The notes under the pieces: generated by a model
Database searches by the model: none
Seen by the model: the letters and a program-made list of their open reading frames with translations, nothing else
Told to the model about the DNA's origin: nothing
Position numbers and translations under genes: made by a program
DNA from: Paremcibacter congregatus
GTDB taxonomy: Bacteria > Pseudomonadota > Alphaproteobacteria > Sphingomonadales > Emcibacteraceae
Direction: 5' to 3'
Length of the DNA: 64,000 nucleotides
NCBI RefSeq assembly: GCF_006385135.1
Contig: NZ_CP041025.1
Location: forward strand, 3,317,501 to 3,381,500
In this document: in pieces, positions 25,879 through 34,188 of the stretch
Numbering within the stretch: position 1 is the stretch's first letter
Layout of the letters: each line of letters opens with the position of its first letter

Positions 25879-27486
25879 TTACATTCTGAACACGCCGTAG
25901 GTGGTCGGCCCGAACGGCGCATTGAGGCTCGCCGACAGGCCAAGCCCCAGCACCCGCCGGGTATCTTTCGGATCAATCACCCCGTCATCCCACAGCCGTG
26001 CCGAGGCGTAATAGGGATGGCCCTGGGCCTCATATTGGTCCTCGATCGGCTTCTTGAACTGGGCTTCTTCTTCGGCGCTCCAGTCGACGCCCTGCCGCTC
26101 AAATCCGTCGCGGCGCACCGTGGCCAGCACATTGGCCGCCTGCTCGCCACCCATCACCGACACCCGGGCGTTGGGCCACATCCACAGGAAGCGCGGATTA
26201 TAGGCCCGGCCACACATGCCATAGTTGCCCGCCCCGAAGGAGCCGCCGACAATGACGGTGAATTTCGGCACCTGGGCGCAGGACACCGCCGTCACCAGCT
26301 TGGCCCCGTCGCGGGCGATGCCGCCGCTTTCGTATTTCTCCCCGACCATAAAGCCGGTGATATTCTGCAGGAAAACCAGTGGGATGCCGCGATGGTTACA
26401 CAGCTCGACGAAATGCGCGCCCTTCAGGGCCGATTCCGAGAAGATCACGCCATTGTTGGCGACAATCCCCACCGGCATGCCGTAAATATGGGCAAAGCCA
26501 CAGACGATGGTGGTGCCGTAACGTTTCTTGAATTCATCAAATTCGCTGCCGTCGACAATGCGGGCAATCACCTCGCGCACATCATAAGGGGTCTTCAGGT
26601 CCGGCGGCACGACGCCGTGCAGCTCCGCCGGATCATACAGCGGTTCGCAAGGGTCGCGCAGGTCGAGCTGAATGTCTTTCTTGCGGTTGAGATTGCCGAC
26701 GATGGTGCGGGCGATTTCCAGCGCGTGATTATCGTCCTGGGCCAGATGATCGGCTACGCCGGACACCCGGGTATGCACATCACCACCGCCGAGATCCTCG
26801 GCCGTCACCACTTCCCCGGTCGCGGCTTTCACCAGCGGCGGCCCGGCGAGGAAGATGGTGCCCTGTTCCTTGACGATGACATTCTCGTCGCTCATCGCCG
26901 GCACGTAAGCGCCGCCAGCGGTGCAGCTGCCCATAACCACGGCGATCTGGGGGATGCCCTTGGCCGACATATTGGCCTGATTATAGAAGATGCGCCCGAA
27001 ATGATTTTTGTCGGGGAAGACCTCATCCTGGGTCGGCAGGTTGGCGCCGCCGCTGTCGACCAGATAGACGCAGGGCAGGTTATTCTGCTCGGCCACTTCC
27101 TGGGCCCGCAGATGTTTCTTCACCGACAGGGGAAAATAGCTGCCGCCCTTGACGGTGGCGTCATTACAGACGATGACGCATTCCTGACCGGCGATGCGGC
27201 CGATGCCGGTGATCACCCCGGCGGCCGCCACATCCTTGCTGTACATATCATAGGCCGCGAGCTGGGAGAATTCGAGAAAGGCCGAGCCTTTGTCCAGCAG
27301 GCGATTGACCCGGTCCCTCGGCAGCAGCTTGCCGCGCTCCAGATGGCGGGCGCGGTATTTCTCGCCGCCGCCTTGCTCGATCACGGCAATTTTCTGCTGC
27401 AGATCGGCCACCAGATCGGCCATGGCCTGTTGATTGGCGAGATATTGCGAAGAGCTCTTGTCGATCGCGGTTGGAAGTATCGTCAT
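25879..27486 (-). CDS. mccB: Methylcrotonoyl-CoA carboxylase beta (carboxyltransferase) subunit
   Basis: 535 residues from the ATG at 27486; a GTG nine bases upstream is possible and the ribosome site is weak. Carboxyltransferase transferring CO2 from biotin to 3-methylcrotonyl-CoA. Signatures include [39 protein letters not shown] near 145, [16 protein letters not shown], and the C-terminal [20 protein letters not shown] typical of MCC rather than propionyl-CoA carboxylase. First gene of the liu operon. A CATAGA-N5-TCTATG palindrome lies about 85 bases upstream. Confidence 0.95.
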   Translation of the reverse strand: MTILPTAIDKSSSQYLANQQAMADLVADLQQKIAVIEQGGGEKYRARHLERGKLLPRDRVNRLLDKGSAFLEFSQLAAYDMYSKDVAAAGVITGIGRIAGQECVIVCNDATVKGGSYFPLSVKKHLRAQEVAEQNNLPCVYLVDSGGANLPTQDEVFPDKNHFGRIFYNQANMSAKGIPQIAVVMGSCTAGGAYVPAMSDENVIVKEQGTIFLAGPPLVKAATGEVVTAEDLGGGDVHTRVSGVADHLAQDDNHALEIARTIVGNLNRKKDIQLDLRDPCEPLYDPAELHGVVPPDLKTPYDVREVIARIVDGSEFDEFKKRYGTTIVCGFAHIYGMPVGIVANNGVIFSESALKGAHFVELCNHRGIPLVFLQNITGFMVGEKYESGGIARDGAKLVTAVSCAQVPKFTVIVGGSFGAGNYGMCGRAYNPRFLWMWPNARVSVMGGEQAANVLATVRRDGFERQGVDWSAEEEAQFKKPIEDQYEAQGHPYYASARLWDDGVIDPKDTRRVLGLGLSASLNAPFGPTTYGVFRM

Positions 27487-27570
27487 GGAAAGCACCCACC
27501 CTGAAATTTACATTTCCCGCATCATAGCCGAAATAACCTCATAGACAAAATCACTTGTTTTTATCGAACA

Positions 27571-27587
27571 CATAGATAATTTCTATG
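27571..27587. promoter_or_regulatory. Palindrome CATAGA-N5-TCTATG upstream of the liu operon
   Basis: Perfect 6-base arms with an AT-rich 5-base centre, 85-101 bases before mccB. The core ATAGA-N5-TCTAT (T-N11-A, a LysR-type pattern) recurs just upstream of the lysR gene at 30316-30330, so it may be the operator by which that LysR controls leucine breakdown. Confidence 0.45.
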
Positions 27588-27687
27588 ATAAGGAAGGGGC
27601 AGCAGGAGAAACCCAAAATGAAAAGCAGAATATTCCTGATCAGTCTCATCGCGCATACCCCCATAACATTGCGTTTTCGATATATAC

Positions 27688-27939
27688 CTATTTCTGAAGC
27701 CCCAACCGCACCCCGGCCCCGCGCCCTTCATCGGGGAGAAACTCTATGCCTGCTTCGGTGAAGGCCCGTTCTATGGCCTGAAGCGTGACGAGATTGGCAG
27801 ATATCTTCCCCGTCATCTTCTCCAACCGCTTAATGGTCGCCAGCGATACACCGGATTTTTCTGTCAGAACGGCCTGTTCCCAGCGCAACATGGCGCGCGC
27901 CGCGCGTATTTGAGCAGAAGTCAAATGACCTGTCTTCAT
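27688..27939 (-). CDS. XRE family helix-turn-helix regulator
   Basis: 83 residues, a single Cro/C1-type DNA-binding domain: LTSAQIRAARAMLRWEQAVL, then SGVSLATIKRLEK as recognition helix and LVTLQAIERAFTEAGIEFLP as the closing helix, the common compact form in alphaproteobacteria. No sensor domain. Divergent from a small-ORF module whose promoter lies 39-67 bases from its start, so it may regulate that module and itself. Confidence 0.9.
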   Translation of the reverse strand: MKTGHLTSAQIRAARAMLRWEQAVLTEKSGVSLATIKRLEKMTGKISANLVTLQAIERAFTEAGIEFLPDEGRGAGVRLGLQK

Positions 27940-27977
27940 TAAAGTGACCCTTCAGGTACCATAAAAGCCATTAAGTA

Positions 27978-28006
27978 TTGCATATCTTCACAACTTATAC
28001 TATACT
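27978..28006 (+). promoter_or_regulatory. Sigma-70 promoter of the small-ORF module
   Basis: TTGCAT (27978-27983) and TATACT (28001-28006) are separated by 17 bases. The predicted start near 28013 leaves a leader of about 105 bases before the first small ORF. Confidence 0.6.
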
Positions 28007-28056
28007 GTAGGAACTATTACAAAGAACGCAAGAATTTCCCTGTATAGAGTAGAACA

Positions 28057-28088
28057 GGCCATAAAGGTGCAGCAACACCCTCATGGCC
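28057..28088 (+). other. Structured 5' leader hairpin
   Basis: GGCCAT pairs with ATGGCC, then a symmetric 3x3 internal loop, then GGTG pairs with CACC around CAGCAA. It lies in the untranslated leader, 20 bases before the ribosome site of the 36-residue ORF. Function unknown; it does not match a riboswitch I know. Confidence 0.4.
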
Positions 28089-28119
28089 CTGACCACATCA
28101 CCCTAACCAGGAGGCTGAC

Positions 28120-28230
28120 ATGGCTACCCCACGTTTTAGCATAATTTACCCCCCTTTGTATCCCAACATCTTGTTTCCCCGTAAAAAATCCGCCACCTGT
28201 CACAGGACACACGGGGGAGAGGGCGCATGA
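28120..28230 (+). CDS. 36-residue small ORF with perfect ribosome site, coupled to the next gene
   Basis: Starts at 28120 after AGGAGG with 6 bases spacing. The peptide is rich in Pro, Arg, Lys and aromatic residues (MATPRFSIIYPPLYP at the start) with no membrane segment. Its stop overlaps the next ATG as ATGA (28227-28230), which suggests translational coupling and a leader-peptide role. It may be a leader for the 82-residue protein or a small protein in its own right. Conservation would decide. Confidence 0.45.
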   Translation: MATPRFSIIYPPLYPNILFPRKKSATCHRTHGGEGA

Positions 28231-28475
28231 ACGAGGACACCCCGCCCCTGCCCGCGCCTTCGCGGGAGGCATTGCAGAGCGCCCTGCGCCATCTGGAAGG
28301 CACCTGTTCGGAACTGTATACTATTGCCGATATCCTCTGTTCCCTGACCGATCTCACCGCCGGGCAGGCCAGCAGCTGCGAATTCGCCCTGATGGCCCAA
28401 TTCCTGACGGAGCGCACCGCCACGATCGAAGGAATTTATGATGTGATGTACGACAGCCTCGACGATAAACCGTAA
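28227..28475 (+). CDS. Small hypothetical protein
   Basis: 82 residues, not recognised. A Pro-rich start is followed by two predicted helices (REALQSALRHLEGTCSELYTI and SSCEFALMAQFLTERTATIE) with Cys residues at about 27, 38 and 51, then an acidic end. GGGGAG precedes the start. It is divergent from the XRE gene and coupled to the 36-residue ORF. Size and context are like small accessory or phage-type proteins; no function can be given. Confidence 0.6.
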   Translation: MNEDTPPLPAPSREALQSALRHLEGTCSELYTIADILCSLTDLTAGQASSCEFALMAQFLTERTATIEGIYDVMYDSLDDKP

Positions 28476-28596
28476 TCCTCCGCCGGTCCTGTCGGCCTCA
28501 TCGCAGAAACAAAACTCTTCACCGCAGGGATATTGCCCGCCGCCCGACCCTCATTTAGGATAGCCTTGACCACAACTTCATTTCAAAGGGGGCTTC

Positions 28597-29220
28597 ATGA
28601 CGGACAACGCGAAATTCTGGGACAAACACGCCAAGGGCTACGCCAAATCACGCGTCAAGAATATGGCCGCCTATCAGACCACGCTCGACCGCAGCAAGGC
28701 GCATCTTTCCCCGGAAGACCAGGTGCTTGAGATCGGCTGCGGCACCGGCACCACCGCCCTGAAACTCGCGGGCAGCGTCGCCGGGATCACCGGGACCGAT
28801 ATCTCGGCCAACATGATTGACATCGCACAAGACAAAGCCCGGGCGGAGGGGGTGGAAAATGTCACCTTCTTTCAGGCAGACCTGTTCGACAAGAGATTGA
28901 CGCCCGGATCTTTCGATGTGATCCTGGCCTATAATGTGCTGCATCTGCTGGCAGATACCCCGGTGGCTCTCGACCGTATTCAGACGTTGTTAAAACCAAA
29001 GGGTCGGCTTATTTGCAAGACCCCCTGCCTCGGGGAAATGAATATTTTTGTCAGGGCGCTGGTCCCCGTCCTGATGAAGCTCGGGCTTGCGCCCTCCCCG
29101 GTTCAGTCTTTCAAAAAAGCGGCCCTGGAAGATCATATTGCCAAGGCCGGTTTTGAAATTGTGGAAACCGGGCTCTATCCCGCGCCGGCGAGCTTTTTTG
29201 TCGTCGCCAGACAGCCGTAA
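28597..29220 (+). CDS. Class I SAM-dependent methyltransferase
   Basis: 207 residues. AdoMet-binding motif I is VLEIGCGTGTTALKLA (about 43-58), followed by GTDISANMIDIAQDKA as the acidic motif II and FDVILAYNVLHLLAD as motif III. The N terminus FWDKHAKGYAKSRVKN and C terminus resemble ubiquinone/menaquinone or phospholipid-type small-molecule methyltransferases. Substrate is unknown. AAAGGGGG precedes the ATG. It is not clearly in an operon. Confidence 0.92.
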   Translation: MTDNAKFWDKHAKGYAKSRVKNMAAYQTTLDRSKAHLSPEDQVLEIGCGTGTTALKLAGSVAGITGTDISANMIDIAQDKARAEGVENVTFFQADLFDKRLTPGSFDVILAYNVLHLLADTPVALDRIQTLLKPKGRLICKTPCLGEMNIFVRALVPVLMKLGLAPSPVQSFKKAALEDHIAKAGFEIVETGLYPAPASFFVVARQP

Positions 29221-29348
29221 CGCTGCCCCCCGGTCAGAAGGCCGGGCCCCGCCCTTCCCTGATCTCACATCCGACGGCGAAAAAAACTGAACCTGCCGGG
29301 GATCAAAACCGACTATAGTCAGGACCGTAAAATAAATTCAGGGCCGTC

Positions 29349-29891
29349 ATGACGTCACGTACACCACAACAGATTTACACCGAATGGCTGGTTCTGCGCT
29401 GTCAGGACCGGGAAGAAGAGGCCTTCGCGGCGCTCTATCGCCTGTGGTCGCCAAAACTGTTGCGCCATATTCGCCAGTTGATCCGGGCGGAAGACGCGGC
29501 CCGCGACGTCCTACAGGACGGCTGGATCGCGATTATTCGCGGCATCGGGAAATTGCGCGATCCGGCGACTTTCCCGGCCTGGGCTTACCGGATCATGACC
29601 AATAAATCCCGCGACTGGCAGCGCAAACATATCCGCGAGGAACGGCGGGACAGCGAAGCCATGGAAACCGAGGAGCTTGCCCCCGCGCCCGCCCCGCAGG
29701 ATCAAACCGATCTCGTGCGCCGAGCTGTGGACAGGCTAACCCCGGACCAGCAAAAGCTCATTCAATTGTTCTATTACGCGGAACTGGAACTCACGGAGAT
29801 CGCCGCGACGCTGCAGATTCCGGCGGGCACCGTCAAATCCCGACTGTTCACCGCCCGCAAAAAACTCAAATTTATACTGGAAAGGATGTAA
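29349..29891 (+). CDS. ECF-type RNA polymerase sigma factor
   Basis: 180 residues. Region 2 is at about 25-85 (FAALYRLWSPKLLRHIRQ, AARDVLQDGWIAIIRGI, FPAWAYRIMTNKSRDWQRK), and region 4 at about 120-178 (LTPDQQKLIQLFYYAELELT, then GTVKSRLFTARKKL as the -35 recognition helix). One base separates it from the next gene, a two-membrane-segment protein of the DUF6768 type that may act as its partner. The regulated genes are not evident here. Confidence 0.94.
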   Translation: MTSRTPQQIYTEWLVLRCQDREEEAFAALYRLWSPKLLRHIRQLIRAEDAARDVLQDGWIAIIRGIGKLRDPATFPAWAYRIMTNKSRDWQRKHIREERRDSEAMETEELAPAPAPQDQTDLVRRAVDRLTPDQQKLIQLFYYAELELTEIAATLQIPAGTVKSRLFTARKKLKFILERM

Positions 29892-29892
29892 C

Positions 29893-30303
29893 ATGTCCCC
29901 TTCTGATGACAAAAGAACCCCCGATCAGAAAATATTTGATGATATTTTTCGAAAAGGGTTCCTTCATGACAAAAACGAAGCAGATAAAAGCATTAGCGAC
30001 CGCGCCATTGCCTTGTTGGGAACAAAGTCTCGGGCAGTTTATCTTGCTCTTATCATTCCCTATGTAATCTTCACTGGGGTCACTTTGTGGGTGGTTTATA
30101 AGTTCTTTTGGGCTTATTTGTCCGCGGCAGACATCAGAACCCTTGTATTCTGGGGCGCAAGCGCCGTTCTGTGCGGCCTGGTGATTGTCGGCACGGAACT
30201 GTGGTTCTGGATGGAGATGAACCGCAACAGCCTGCTGCGGGAAGTGAAACGCCTGGAACTGCAGGTCAGTCTTTTACGGGAAGAGAATAAACCTGACGCT
30301 TGA
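29893..30303 (+). CDS. DUF6768-like membrane protein, probable ECF sigma partner
   Basis: 136 residues with a charged N-terminal region (about 1-45), two membrane segments (ALIIPYVIFTGVTLWVVYK and FWGASAVLCGLVIVGTELWF), and a C-terminal helix WMEMNRNSLLREVKRLELQ which is the signature I associate with DUF6768 proteins encoded next to ECF sigma factors. The N-terminal cytoplasmic part could bind the sigma factor. It lacks the zinc-binding anti-sigma motif. Role as anti-sigma factor is inferred from coupling to the sigma gene. Confidence 0.75.
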   Translation: MSPSDDKRTPDQKIFDDIFRKGFLHDKNEADKSISDRAIALLGTKSRAVYLALIIPYVIFTGVTLWVVYKFFWAYLSAADIRTLVFWGASAVLCGLVIVGTELWFWMEMNRNSLLREVKRLELQVSLLREENKPDA

Positions 30304-30315
30304 TCCGGCTTTTCA

Positions 30316-30330
30316 ATAGATATATTCTAT
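30316..30330. promoter_or_regulatory. LysR-type palindrome ATAGA-N5-TCTAT upstream of lysR
   Basis: Perfect 5-base arms, centred 37 bases before the LysR start, with a second inverted repeat (CTCAAA / TTTGAG) at 30331-30347. The first palindrome recurs upstream of the liu operon at 27572-27586. Confidence 0.5.
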
Positions 30331-30359
30331 CTCAAACTGATTTTGAGTAGAACCTGTCT

Positions 30360-31274
30360 ATGATTGAACTGTATCAGCTGAAATATTTCCTCGCCGTGGT
30401 CGAGACCGGCAGTTTCACCAAGGCGGCCGAGCGGGTTTATGTCACCCAGCCCACCCTGTCGGCCGGCATCAAGAAACTGGAAAGCGGCCTCGGCACCATC
30501 CTGTTTGACCGGTCCGGCAAGCGGGTGTTCCTGACCGAGAATGGCACCCGTTTTGTGGAACGCGCCAAGGCGGTGCTGCATCAGCTGAACCTCGCCGAGA
30601 GCGCCATGCGCAGCGAAGATACGCCGAAACTGCTGCGCCTCGGCCTGCTGATGACCATCCCGAGCCACACCATTCAGCAGATCCTGCAACCTTTTCAGCG
30701 CCAGGAAGCCGGGCTGGTGATTGAACTGTTCGAAGGTACGGAGCAGGAAATCCAGAACCGGCTTGATGAAGGCCGTATTGATCTGGCTCTGTCAATTCTG
30801 CGACCAGGGCGGCGACAGGACTCGGTATCGCTGTATCATGAACCCTATTCTCTCGCGCTCGCCAGTCATCATCCCCTGGCCGCCGCCCGCACCATTGATC
30901 CGATCCAGCTCGCCAATGAACCGACCATTGTCCGCTCCCGCTGCGAAGTATTGAGCGAAACCAGCCGGTTCTTCACCAGCCATAATGTGCGACCGCGTCT
31001 GGTTTATCGCACGGCCCAGGACGAGCGCGCCCTGGCCATGGTCGCCGCCGGGGTCGGCTTCACCACCATGCCGGACCATTACCGGGCCGAGGGCATCGTC
31101 CGCCGTCCCATGACCGGCTACAATTTCACCCGGGAAATCGGCCTGATGTGGGGGGATCAGCACGCCAGTCCTGAAAAGGATGCTCTGCTGCAGCGGTTTG
31201 TCGCCGCGACCCAGGACACGTTGCCCGACATCATTTATCCATCCGAAAGCCTGTATCAGAAAGCGCCCCTATGA
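30360..31274 (+). CDS. LysR family transcriptional regulator
   Basis: 304 residues. The N-terminal winged helix-turn-helix (LYQLKYFLAVVETGSFTKAAERV and PTLSAGIKKLESGLGTILF) is followed by a two-lobe periplasmic-type sensor domain (about 90-295). It overlaps the AEC transporter gene by ATGA and is transcribed with it, unlike the usual divergent arrangement. The same palindrome lies before this gene and before the liu operon, so it may respond to a branched-chain intermediate. The effector is not known. Confidence 0.93.
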   Translation: MIELYQLKYFLAVVETGSFTKAAERVYVTQPTLSAGIKKLESGLGTILFDRSGKRVFLTENGTRFVERAKAVLHQLNLAESAMRSEDTPKLLRLGLLMTIPSHTIQQILQPFQRQEAGLVIELFEGTEQEIQNRLDEGRIDLALSILRPGRRQDSVSLYHEPYSLALASHHPLAAARTIDPIQLANEPTIVRSRCEVLSETSRFFTSHNVRPRLVYRTAQDERALAMVAAGVGFTTMPDHYRAEGIVRRPMTGYNFTREIGLMWGDQHASPEKDALLQRFVAATQDTLPDIIYPSESLYQKAPL

Positions 31275-32146
31275 TCGCCGAGTTGTTTAATGTTGTCGCC
31301 CCGGTATTTATGATTGCCGCCATCGGATTTCTCTGGGTTCGGCGGGGCTATGAATTCCCGACGGAGTTCGTCACCCGGATGAACATGAATATCGGCGCGC
31401 CCTGTCTGGTGTTCAGTGGCATCATGAAGCTCGGCGGCGGCCTGACAGAGGCCGTCGGTTTTCTCACCGCTTCTCTTGTATCGATCCTTGCGCTTCTGCT
31501 GGTCAGCGCCCTGTTCGCGGTAATTTTCCGCCTGCCGAAACGCGCCTATATCGTGTCCCTGTTTTCGACCAATTCCGGCAATATGGGCCTGCCGTTGTGC
31601 CTGTTTGCCTTTGGCGAGCAGGGCATGGCGCTGGCGATCGCCTATTTCACCGTCAGCGTGGTGTTTCAGTTCACCGTGGCACTGTTTATCTCCCACGGTC
31701 AGCTCACCGCAGGAAGCCTGACCCGCATCACCATGCTCTATGGCATCGCCGGGGCCCTGGTCTTCAACCTCGGCGACATTCCGCCGCCCACCTGGCTGAT
31801 GAACACCACCAGCCTGCTCGGTGGGGTGACCATTCCGCTGATGCTTCTGACCCTCGGCGCGTCCCTGGCGCGATTGAAACTGGAAAAATCCGGCAAACTG
31901 GTCCTGATTTCGGGGTTCAAGCTCGCCATGGGGGTGTCAGTGGGGCTTCTCGTCACCTCATTGTTCGGCCTGACCGGGCTGGAGCGCAATGTGCTGATCC
32001 TGCAGAACAGCATGCCAGTGGCGGTGTTCAGCTATCTGCTGGCCAGCCAGTATAACCGCAGCCCGGACGAGGTCGCGAGCCTGATCTTCATCACCACCCT
32101 GATGTCGCTGATCACCGTGCCGCTGATGCTAACCTATTTATTTTGA
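31271..32146 (+). CDS. AEC (auxin efflux carrier) family transporter
   Basis: 291 residues with about ten membrane segments in two inverted halves. Family features: FNVVAPVFMIAAIGFLWVRRG at the start, NMNIGAPCLVFSGI, STNSGNMGLPLCLFAFG (the unwound Asn/Gly segment of the transport site), and LQNSMPVAVFSYLLASQYN near the C terminus. Bacterial AEC proteins carry small organic acids such as malonate or malate. Its gene starts within the lysR stop, so the two are co-regulated; the cargo could be related to the LysR effector. Confidence 0.92.
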   Translation: MIAELFNVVAPVFMIAAIGFLWVRRGYEFPTEFVTRMNMNIGAPCLVFSGIMKLGGGLTEAVGFLTASLVSILALLLVSALFAVIFRLPKRAYIVSLFSTNSGNMGLPLCLFAFGEQGMALAIAYFTVSVVFQFTVALFISHGQLTAGSLTRITMLYGIAGALVFNLGDIPPPTWLMNTTSLLGGVTIPLMLLTLGASLARLKLEKSGKLVLISGFKLAMGVSVGLLVTSLFGLTGLERNVLILQNSMPVAVFSYLLASQYNRSPDEVASLIFITTLMSLITVPLMLTYLF

Positions 32147-32166
32147 TTATTTAAGAAGGGGATGAA

Positions 32167-32538
32167 ATGTCGACGCATTGGAAGTTGAAAGTTTGGTACT
32201 GGTTGTCCTTGTGCAAGAGGGGCGTCATCGCTCTCGCCGGATTTTTGGGATTCATAGGCATTGCCCTCCTCTTAATATATTCAATGAAGCTAGAACCCAA
32301 GGGAGATGCCATTTCCACACTCGGCATACTCACCAAAGCCCACTATTATCAAAGTGATGAAGGTTCGAAACTCAACATGTGGACCCTTGAACTCCCTGAC
32401 AAAACGACGATCTCGATCCCGCACACCCGTTGGTGGACCATAAAAGAGGGAGATTGTGTCGCCATCACCTATCGTGAGGCAAAATGGACAAAAAGAAACG
32501 TCGTAGATTCCCTCAAAAAATCAACCCTCTGTCAATAA
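32167..32538 (+). CDS. Small membrane-anchored hypothetical protein
   Basis: 123 residues. A single N-terminal membrane segment (GVIALAGFLGFIGIALLLIYS, about 19-39) is followed by a soluble part with a beta-rich pattern (WTLELPDKTTISIPHTRWW, EGDCVAITYREAKW). Not recognised. GAAGGGG lies just upstream. The base composition is less GC-rich than its neighbours, a possible sign of acquisition. Confidence 0.6.
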   Translation: MSTHWKLKVWYWLSLCKRGVIALAGFLGFIGIALLLIYSMKLEPKGDAISTLGILTKAHYYQSDEGSKLNMWTLELPDKTTISIPHTRWWTIKEGDCVAITYREAKWTKRNVVDSLKKSTLCQ

Positions 32539-32542
32539 CACC

Positions 32543-33184
32543 TCACGCCCCGTCACGGACGAAGGGATTTGTCGCGCGTTCCTGACCGAAGGTGGAGACC
32601 GGACCGTGGCCAGAGACAAAGGTCGTGTCATCGCCCAGGGGCCAGAGCTGTTCGCGGATCGACTTCAACAGGGTCGCATGATCGCCACGCGGAAAGTCGG
32701 TGCGGCCGATGGAGCCGTGAAACAGCACATCACCCACTTGGGCGAATTTTGCTTCCTTGTTGTGAAAGATCACATGGCCGGGGGTATGGCCGGGGCAATA
32801 GTATACATCAAGTGTTACATTGCCGACCATGACCTGATCGCCGCCCTCCAGCCACTGATCCGGATTGAAGGATCGGCCCACCGGAATGCCGTACGTGCGG
32901 CAATTGTCCGGGATCTGGTCAATCCAGAATTTATCTTCCTTCTGCGGCCCGATAATCGGAATATGCAACCGTTCGGCAAGCTCCGCCGCGCCGCCCGCAT
33001 GGTCGAGATGGCCGTGGGTGATGAGGATTTTCTCCACCTCCACCCCTTGCGCCTTGATGGCGTCGAGAATCACATCCACCTCGCCCCCGGCGTCGACCAC
33101 AGCGCCCTTCATGGTTTCATCGCACCACAGCAGGGTGCAATTCTGCTGAAAAGGCGTCACGGGAATGATCTTGGCTTTAAGCAT
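32543..33184 (-). CDS. MBL-fold metallo-hydrolase (glyoxalase II-like)
   Basis: 213 residues from the ATG at 33184; a longer frame adds 18 residues without support. Metallo-beta-lactamase fold with ligand motif THGHLDH at 56-62, PGHTPGHVIF with the next His, GDVLFHGSIGRTDFP with the Asp ligand, and VSGHGP with the last His. It resembles YcbL-type glyoxalase II-like hydrolases. Substrate is likely a thioester such as S-lactoylglutathione. It follows bolA on the same strand with a 31-base gap. Confidence 0.92.
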   Translation of the reverse strand: MLKAKIIPVTPFQQNCTLLWCDETMKGAVVDAGGEVDVILDAIKAQGVEVEKILITHGHLDHAGGAAELAERLHIPIIGPQKEDKFWIDQIPDNCRTYGIPVGRSFNPDQWLEGGDQVMVGNVTLDVYYCPGHTPGHVIFHNKEAKFAQVGDVLFHGSIGRTDFPRGDHATLLKSIREQLWPLGDDTTFVSGHGPVSTFGQERATNPFVRDGA

Positions 33185-33215
33185 GGCGAATCTCTTTCTT
33201 GTTATTCCGGCTTTA

Positions 33216-33479
33216 TTATTCCGGCGCGCGGGCGTCAAGGGACAGGGCGTGCACCGGGCCGGCGAGTTCGTCTTTCAGCACCCGGTAGATGTCCCGCTGA
33301 CGGGCAACACGATTCTTGCCTACAAAATCGGGCGAGACCACCAGCAGTTTGAAATGGCTGTTGCCATGGCCCGGCGAACCGGCATGCCCGGCATGTTTGT
33401 GAGATTCATTTTCAAGCTGAAAATCCGTTACATCGAAAGCTGCACGTATTTTCTGCTCTATGGTTTCCGCTACTGTCAT
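33216..33479 (-). CDS. bolA: BolA family protein
   Basis: 87 residues from the ATG at 33479; AAGGGTAG precedes it and a longer TTG frame is less likely. BolA fold with TVAETIEQKIRAAF at the start, the NESHKHAGH loop with the His that helps bind [2Fe-2S] clusters with monothiol glutaredoxins, and HFKLLVVSPDFVGKNRVARQR as the conserved strand-helix. BolA proteins act in iron-sulfur trafficking and stress. It opens the bolA / J-domain / cobS / cobT neighbourhood. Confidence 0.94.
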   Translation of the reverse strand: MTVAETIEQKIRAAFDVTDFQLENESHKHAGHAGSPGHGNSHFKLLVVSPDFVGKNRVARQRDIYRVLKDELAGPVHALSLDARAPE

Positions 33480-33615
33480 TTTCACTACCCTTGTCAATTA
33501 CCCCCTTTAATTAATCTATTTACCGTAGTATTTAAAGGGCTGTGAGTGAATTAATGCGAAAGGCCGCCCCATTCCCCAAAGTCCGAAACGCAAAAAACCG
33601 GTCAATCTGGACCGG

Positions 33616-34188
33616 TTGACCCTGAAACCGACCGTCAGCCTGCGCCCCTGCGACGCCGATCAATGTGCGGAAGAAGGACTGTTCCGCGCGCCGAAAGAAC
33701 CTCATAACCTGAATGATTTCTACTATTTCTGCAAACCCCATGCCCGGGCCTACAACGAGCAATGGGATTTTTTCAGCAATATGACCGCCGATGAAATTCA
33801 GAAGTATCAAAAATCCAGTCGCACCTGGCATCGCCCGACATGGATGTCCGGCGCAAGCCCGACCAGAGAAGGCGCCGCCAACCCGGATATTCATGACCCC
33901 GCCGGCCTGTTTCGCGCCGCCGGTTTTGGCGCCTTTTATGCACAGGATCTGCGTAAAAAGGCCCCAAAAAGCCTATACTCACGTAAAACCATTGCCAACT
34001 TACGGATTCTGGGGCTTGACGAAACGGCCACAATGAACGACATAAAGGAATGCTATAAAAAGCTGGTCAAAACATACCACCCGGACAAGACCGGCAGCGA
34101 CCGGAAATCGGAAGAAAAATTCAAGATCATCACCGCCGCTTATCAGGACATACTAAAACAGATACGAAAAGACGGAACCACATCATGA
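33616..34188 (+). CDS. J-domain (DnaJ-like) protein
   Basis: 190 residues from a TTG at 33616; the true start is unclear, as no ribosome site is visible and the frame is open upstream to 33550. An ATG at 33554 lies in another frame and ends after 21 codons, which might reflect an indel near 33590. The C-terminal J domain (about 128-185) has [20 protein letters not shown] and the HPD motif in TYHPDKTG, so it should stimulate Hsp70. The N-terminal part has [18 protein letters not shown] and [16 protein letters not shown], a Cys-containing segment seen in the family. ATGA overlap couples it to cobS. Confidence 0.88.
   Translation: MTLKPTVSLRPCDADQCAEEGLFRAPKEPHNLNDFYYFCKPHARAYNEQWDFFSNMTADEIQKYQKSSRTWHRPTWMSGASPTREGAANPDIHDPAGLFRAAGFGAFYAQDLRKKAPKSLYSRKTIANLRILGLDETATMNDIKECYKKLVKTYHPDKTGSDRKSEEKFKIITAAYQDILKQIRKDGTTS

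Noticed and set aside
26017-27504. Long antisense open frame opposite mccB
   Set aside because: His/Gly-rich shadow frame; mccB is unambiguous.
27618-27761. 47-residue ORF with AGGAG in the mccB-XRE gap
   Set aside because: It runs into the convergent XRE coding region and its sequence is not protein-like after residue 20.
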